Source: an uncultured Croceicoccus sp.
GTDB lineage: Bacteria; Pseudomonadota; Alphaproteobacteria; Sphingomonadales; Sphingomonadaceae
Reading direction: 5' to 3'
NCBI RefSeq assembly: GCF_947496385.1
Contig: NZ_CANMCP010000001.1
Location: 719,416-783,415, forward strand
DNA: 64,000 bases
Shown: positions 62,801 through 64,000 of the stretch, piece after piece
How the letters are laid out: each line of letters starts with the position of its first letter
How positions within the stretch are numbered: the first letter of the stretch is position 1
Position numbers and translations under genes: made by a program
Notes under the pieces: model-generated
Told to the model about the DNA's origin: nothing
The model's database searches: none
Seen by the model: only the letters and a program-made list of their open reading frames with translations

Positions 62801-63692
62801 GCTCGTGAGGCCGCAGCTTTAGATACTCGTTGGCGACGCGGTCGAAAGCCTTGATGGCTGCGTCTGTGGGTTCGTTAGTGACACCATGTTGGGATCCGCC
62901 GGACAGTGGTTCGAGAAGGCTGTAGTCCATCACTGCCTGGGTTTCAGCTACGAGTTGTGCGTCGAGGCCAGGAAGCACGGCGACATCGCCGTAATACGTC
63001 CCGCCAAGGGTTGCGATGCGGTCCTCTACGAAGTCCTCTACTCCACTGCGCTGTTCTTGATTGCTCGTGACAACGTCAGTGATGGCACTGGCCAATTGGC
63101 GTGCCTTCGCCCCGATTTCGGCGAGCCGCAGCGGATGCCAAGGAGTCAGTATCGCGGAGGGGGTGTCTCCGTCGATCAAGATGAGCCCGATGCGCGCCAG
63201 AGGGGCAAGCAGATCCCGGATGCACAGTTCCTGAGGGGCTATCGTCATGACGCTACGAAGCAGGTCACCATAGACCTCGGCTTGGAGAAGAAGCTCGTCG
63301 GCGCCCACTCCGGTGCCACGGAGGAGCGCTTCGATCGCTGCGCCATAGGCAGTAATGAAAGCATCGTAAGCGTTACCGAGTTCCTGTCCTTCGGTCGCTG
63401 TGATCACACCGCTCTCGACGATCGCTTCCAGCGACTGCGGCCAAGTGACGTCGATCCGATTCTCGTCACGCCCAGGATTGGCGAGCAGGCCCTCGCTCTG
63501 TTGGAACGCATCCAACACCGTGCTGCGCTGTGCCAGATCAACTACACTTGGCGCGGCATTCCGGCTCGCTCGATTATGATGGATGCGACCTGAAATGAGG
63601 AAGGTCGGCTGTGTCGCATCCTGCTTGCGAATTTGACGTAGATCTATCGACAAGGATAAGCCGAGCGCCTCTGGCTTCGGCTTCCAAGTCAT
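59868..63692 (-). CDS. dptH: DptH-like phosphorothioation-dependent restriction ATPase, N-terminus lost
   Basis: DptH acts with DptF and DptG to cut DNA lacking phosphorothioate marks. The visible 1274 aa end in an FtsK/HerA-like ATPase: Walker A SLVSGTTGSGKGILVTN (about residue 1040), HLIDPKRGVDYAW, Walker B RIVIFFDEVANW (about 1140) and VYQRADNQVMTMQLRTNLGN. Upstream motif TPWHPLRLAEIG fits the family. DptH is usually about 1,600-1,800 aa, and the frame clearly continues before this ATG, so the gene is truncated. Base use is less GC-rich than the core genes. Confidence 0.82.
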   Translation of the reverse strand: MTWKPKPEALGLSLSIDLRQIRKQDATQPTFLISGRIHHNRASRNAAPSVVDLAQRSTVLDAFQQSEGLLANPGRDENRIDVTWPQSLEAIVESGVITATEGQELGNAYDAFITAYGAAIEALLRGTGVGADELLLQAEVYGDLLRSVMTIAPQELCIRDLLAPLARIGLILIDGDTPSAILTPWHPLRLAEIGAKARQLASAITDVVTSNQEQRSGVEDFVEDRIATLGGTYYGDVAVLPGLDAQLVAETQAVMDYSLLEPLSGGSQHGVTNEPTDAAIKAFDRVANEYLKLRPHERANFSVVILNADSENLPLAMANGLSRRVEDDSEIRCELVVTDDDPIRLRQVYERQNRRISHEIDTSLASEAARNFLSRLRVGIFSPETLAQETQKANDVVLLRDVIARSSNVRWTKGFDDGSSEDFATFVPTARSKRRPFRKGNTTSALYLTAPRQPLAGRIYVDALRTIMMRDVATNPEPWLPVQEVEFKAGEVSQILGKAHSLGNWVMTFDRVADRRLIATNERRIIRYFSVPGSTHNVIVSTEITEDDLGDCIDVDVGILLQGIGTDDLSALRHQLFIRAAQLSGGVVMRGAQWANYAHELLGLVLSQRELDRLLKVDRENRTAWFFLDDYRDWLDLTGEMADILAIDFAVSANGPEIRVVVAEAKYVGQDGISDQRKRSAGQLESTWTALNQRLLGGSANLDPAIWRHRLADMVLEHMDPFDQVGGITQDRWLEGLRDGSFPISVDGHSIVFSHELDTVFEPMPHLPDEAKVIADRRRLAQWVFSRAETAKALRGLADDAQPGIVHVPTGWPQSTSFDETIEGKQPEAQQRDAGMGDNSPPDDAPPQRDPQPDGPTPDEEAKLLTEDAVDDDPMEPNGPWSQRINSVLHRLRNAGDEAEGNSWLASQIDALRAALQGEGMDAPVMGQRLTPNTGLVYVGGRTLTVAWLERKRTDLLTRYGLDIVRISPLPGQIAIGLRRPARAILHLADAWLKRASDPVEGQRTSPLLGEKEDDGSLCYLPLASGYLSQERAAPHSLVSGTTGSGKGILVTNLILDLCALNSPDELEMHLIDPKRGVDYAWARRLPHLRGGIIDDQDEALALLERLVADMDRRYDEISRENCRNIDQYNRKVQPERKMPRIVIFFDEVANWMQDDEFKKEVDGLINKIATKSRAAGFHLFMVYQRADNQVMTMQLRTNLGNKLILHLGDEGSSRIALGEVGADRLLGKGHLIAKLDTDDKIYLQVPFIGDDEVEELADAVIETWLEVRREAAE

Positions 63693-63873
63693 CTGCGCCC
63701 GATTTGCGTGGGGCTTGCTCGTCCGGTTCTTCCTAAGGGCGTCTAATTCCTCGGCGGTTACCAGATACGCCTCGAACTCGAATTCCGTTGCTGCCTTGCC
63801 AACGCTCGCATTTTCCTCCTTTACGCTCTGCTCCCATTCGCCTTCCCAACAGCGACCAAAGTCGAGGACGGCG
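63693..63873 (-). pseudogene. dptH: Upstream part of the dptH frame, cut by an insertion sequence
   Basis: Read in the dptH frame, this stretch codes for plausible protein (AVLDFGRCWEGEWEQSV, EFEFEAYLVTAEELDALRK) with no start codon until 63692 and no stop until 63896. The open frame therefore belongs to dptH, and the break lies near 63874, where the insertion sequence begins. Confidence 0.7.
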
Positions 63874-63927
63874 TGAGGTGCGAGTGTTCCCCGTCAGCAC
63901 CCATGGCACAGATTTGAGGTTGTAATT

Positions 63928-63988
63928 AAGGAGGGTTTGGGCTTCGTCGTAGTGACGAAGGAACGAAGATGAAGCCCAAACCCTCCTT
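63928..63988. repeat. 18-bp perfect inverted repeat over the transposase start
   Basis: AAGGAGGGTTTGGGCTTC (63928-63945) and GAAGCCCAAACCCTCCTT (63971-63988) are perfectly complementary with a 25-nt loop. The loop holds the AAGGA ribosome site, and the right arm starts at the G of the ATG. In a transcript from outside the element this hairpin would hide the start. Confidence 0.85.
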
Positions 63989-64000
63989 GAAAAATTCACT
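63969..64000 (+). CDS. Transposase OrfA, first residues only
   Basis: MKPKPSLKNSL with AAGGA 7 nt upstream, cut by the window end after 10 codons. Assigned to an IS3-family OrfA by its opening residues and context; too short for proof. Confidence 0.5.
   Translation, partial: MKPKPSLKNS

Larger units (their letters stand above)
63874..64000 (+). mobile_element. Left end of an IS3-like insertion sequence (partial)
   Basis: From TGAGGTGCGAGTG the sequence no longer fits dptH. It leads after 95 bp to a ribosome site and a start, MKPKPSLKNSL, that I recognise as the opening of IS3-family OrfA transposases. The exact left terminus is inferred from the TGA end typical of this family and from where the dptH frame breaks. 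The rest lies beyond the window. Confidence 0.6.

Noticed and set aside
63733-63999. 88-aa minus-strand ORF at the window end
   Set aside because: It is a shifted frame of the dptH upstream part and the IS end; the dptH frame in the same stretch gives far better protein sequence.
32350-64000. Search for a second copy of the tRNA-Met 3' end (attR)
   Set aside because: I scanned for GGGTTCGAG and CTCCTCCGCT-like strings and saw none after 32.4 kb; a missed imperfect repeat is possible.

Overview
The window looks like a chromosomal segment of a GC-rich alphaproteobacterium, most likely of the order Sphingomonadales, entered by a mobile element. The support is gene content and order: aroA-cmk-rpsA, lapA-pyrF-trpFBA-accD-folC, an alphaproteobacterial F0 operon with separate b' and b subunits, a FYDLN-acid protein, and an accessory region of DUF families that I know mainly from sphingomonad plasmids and islands. 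Genus cannot be fixed by reading alone.

Core region (1-32.4 kb). A minus-strand, translationally coupled operon (lapA, pyrF, a GNAT gene, trpF, trpB, trpA, accD, folC) links pyrimidine, tryptophan, fatty-acid and folate synthesis; folC runs off the window start. purB and radC follow on the minus strand. On the plus strand come the ydbH-ynbE-ydbL set (envelope lipid homeostasis) and the F0 ATP synthase operon atpI-atpB-atpE-b'-b, closed by a strong terminator. Then gloB, rpsA with a roughly 250-nt leader, cmk, a small membrane protein and aroA (minus); a FYDLN-acid protein, tRNA-Ala(GGC), an EVE-domain protein, an LplT-like transporter, pgsA, an OxyR-type regulator, rnd, aspS, acpP-fabF-mltG, a peroxiredoxin, a 2H phosphoesterase and tRNA-Met(CAT). 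Several promoters share the pattern TTGACY-N17-TAARRN.

Accessory region (32.4-58 kb). A P4-type tyrosine integrase lies directly after tRNA-Met, so the tRNA 3' end is the likely left attachment site. The right one is not in the window. The cargo and backbone comprise a VirB1-like lytic transglycosylase, a toprim/primase-like protein, a giant Strawberry-notch methylase-helicase, a Xre/RES toxin-antitoxin pair, ParB, an ArdC-type antirestriction protein, SSB, several small DUF proteins, and a mobilisation module (RHH protein, coupling protein TraD, MobF relaxase). No type IV secretion genes are present here. The RHH gene and traD each carry an in-frame TAG near their start, so mobilisation is either damaged or depends on readthrough. 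A control switch follows: an S24 repressor and a divergent 57-aa gene separated by four half-sites of TCTAGGA.

Defence region (58-64 kb). On the minus strand are a DNA phosphorothioation-associated methyltransferase, its partner gene and a DptH-like FtsK-type ATPase. The dptH 5' end appears to be cut by an IS3-like insertion sequence whose transposase start lies at the window edge inside an 18-bp perfect inverted repeat. The dnd modification genes are not in view.
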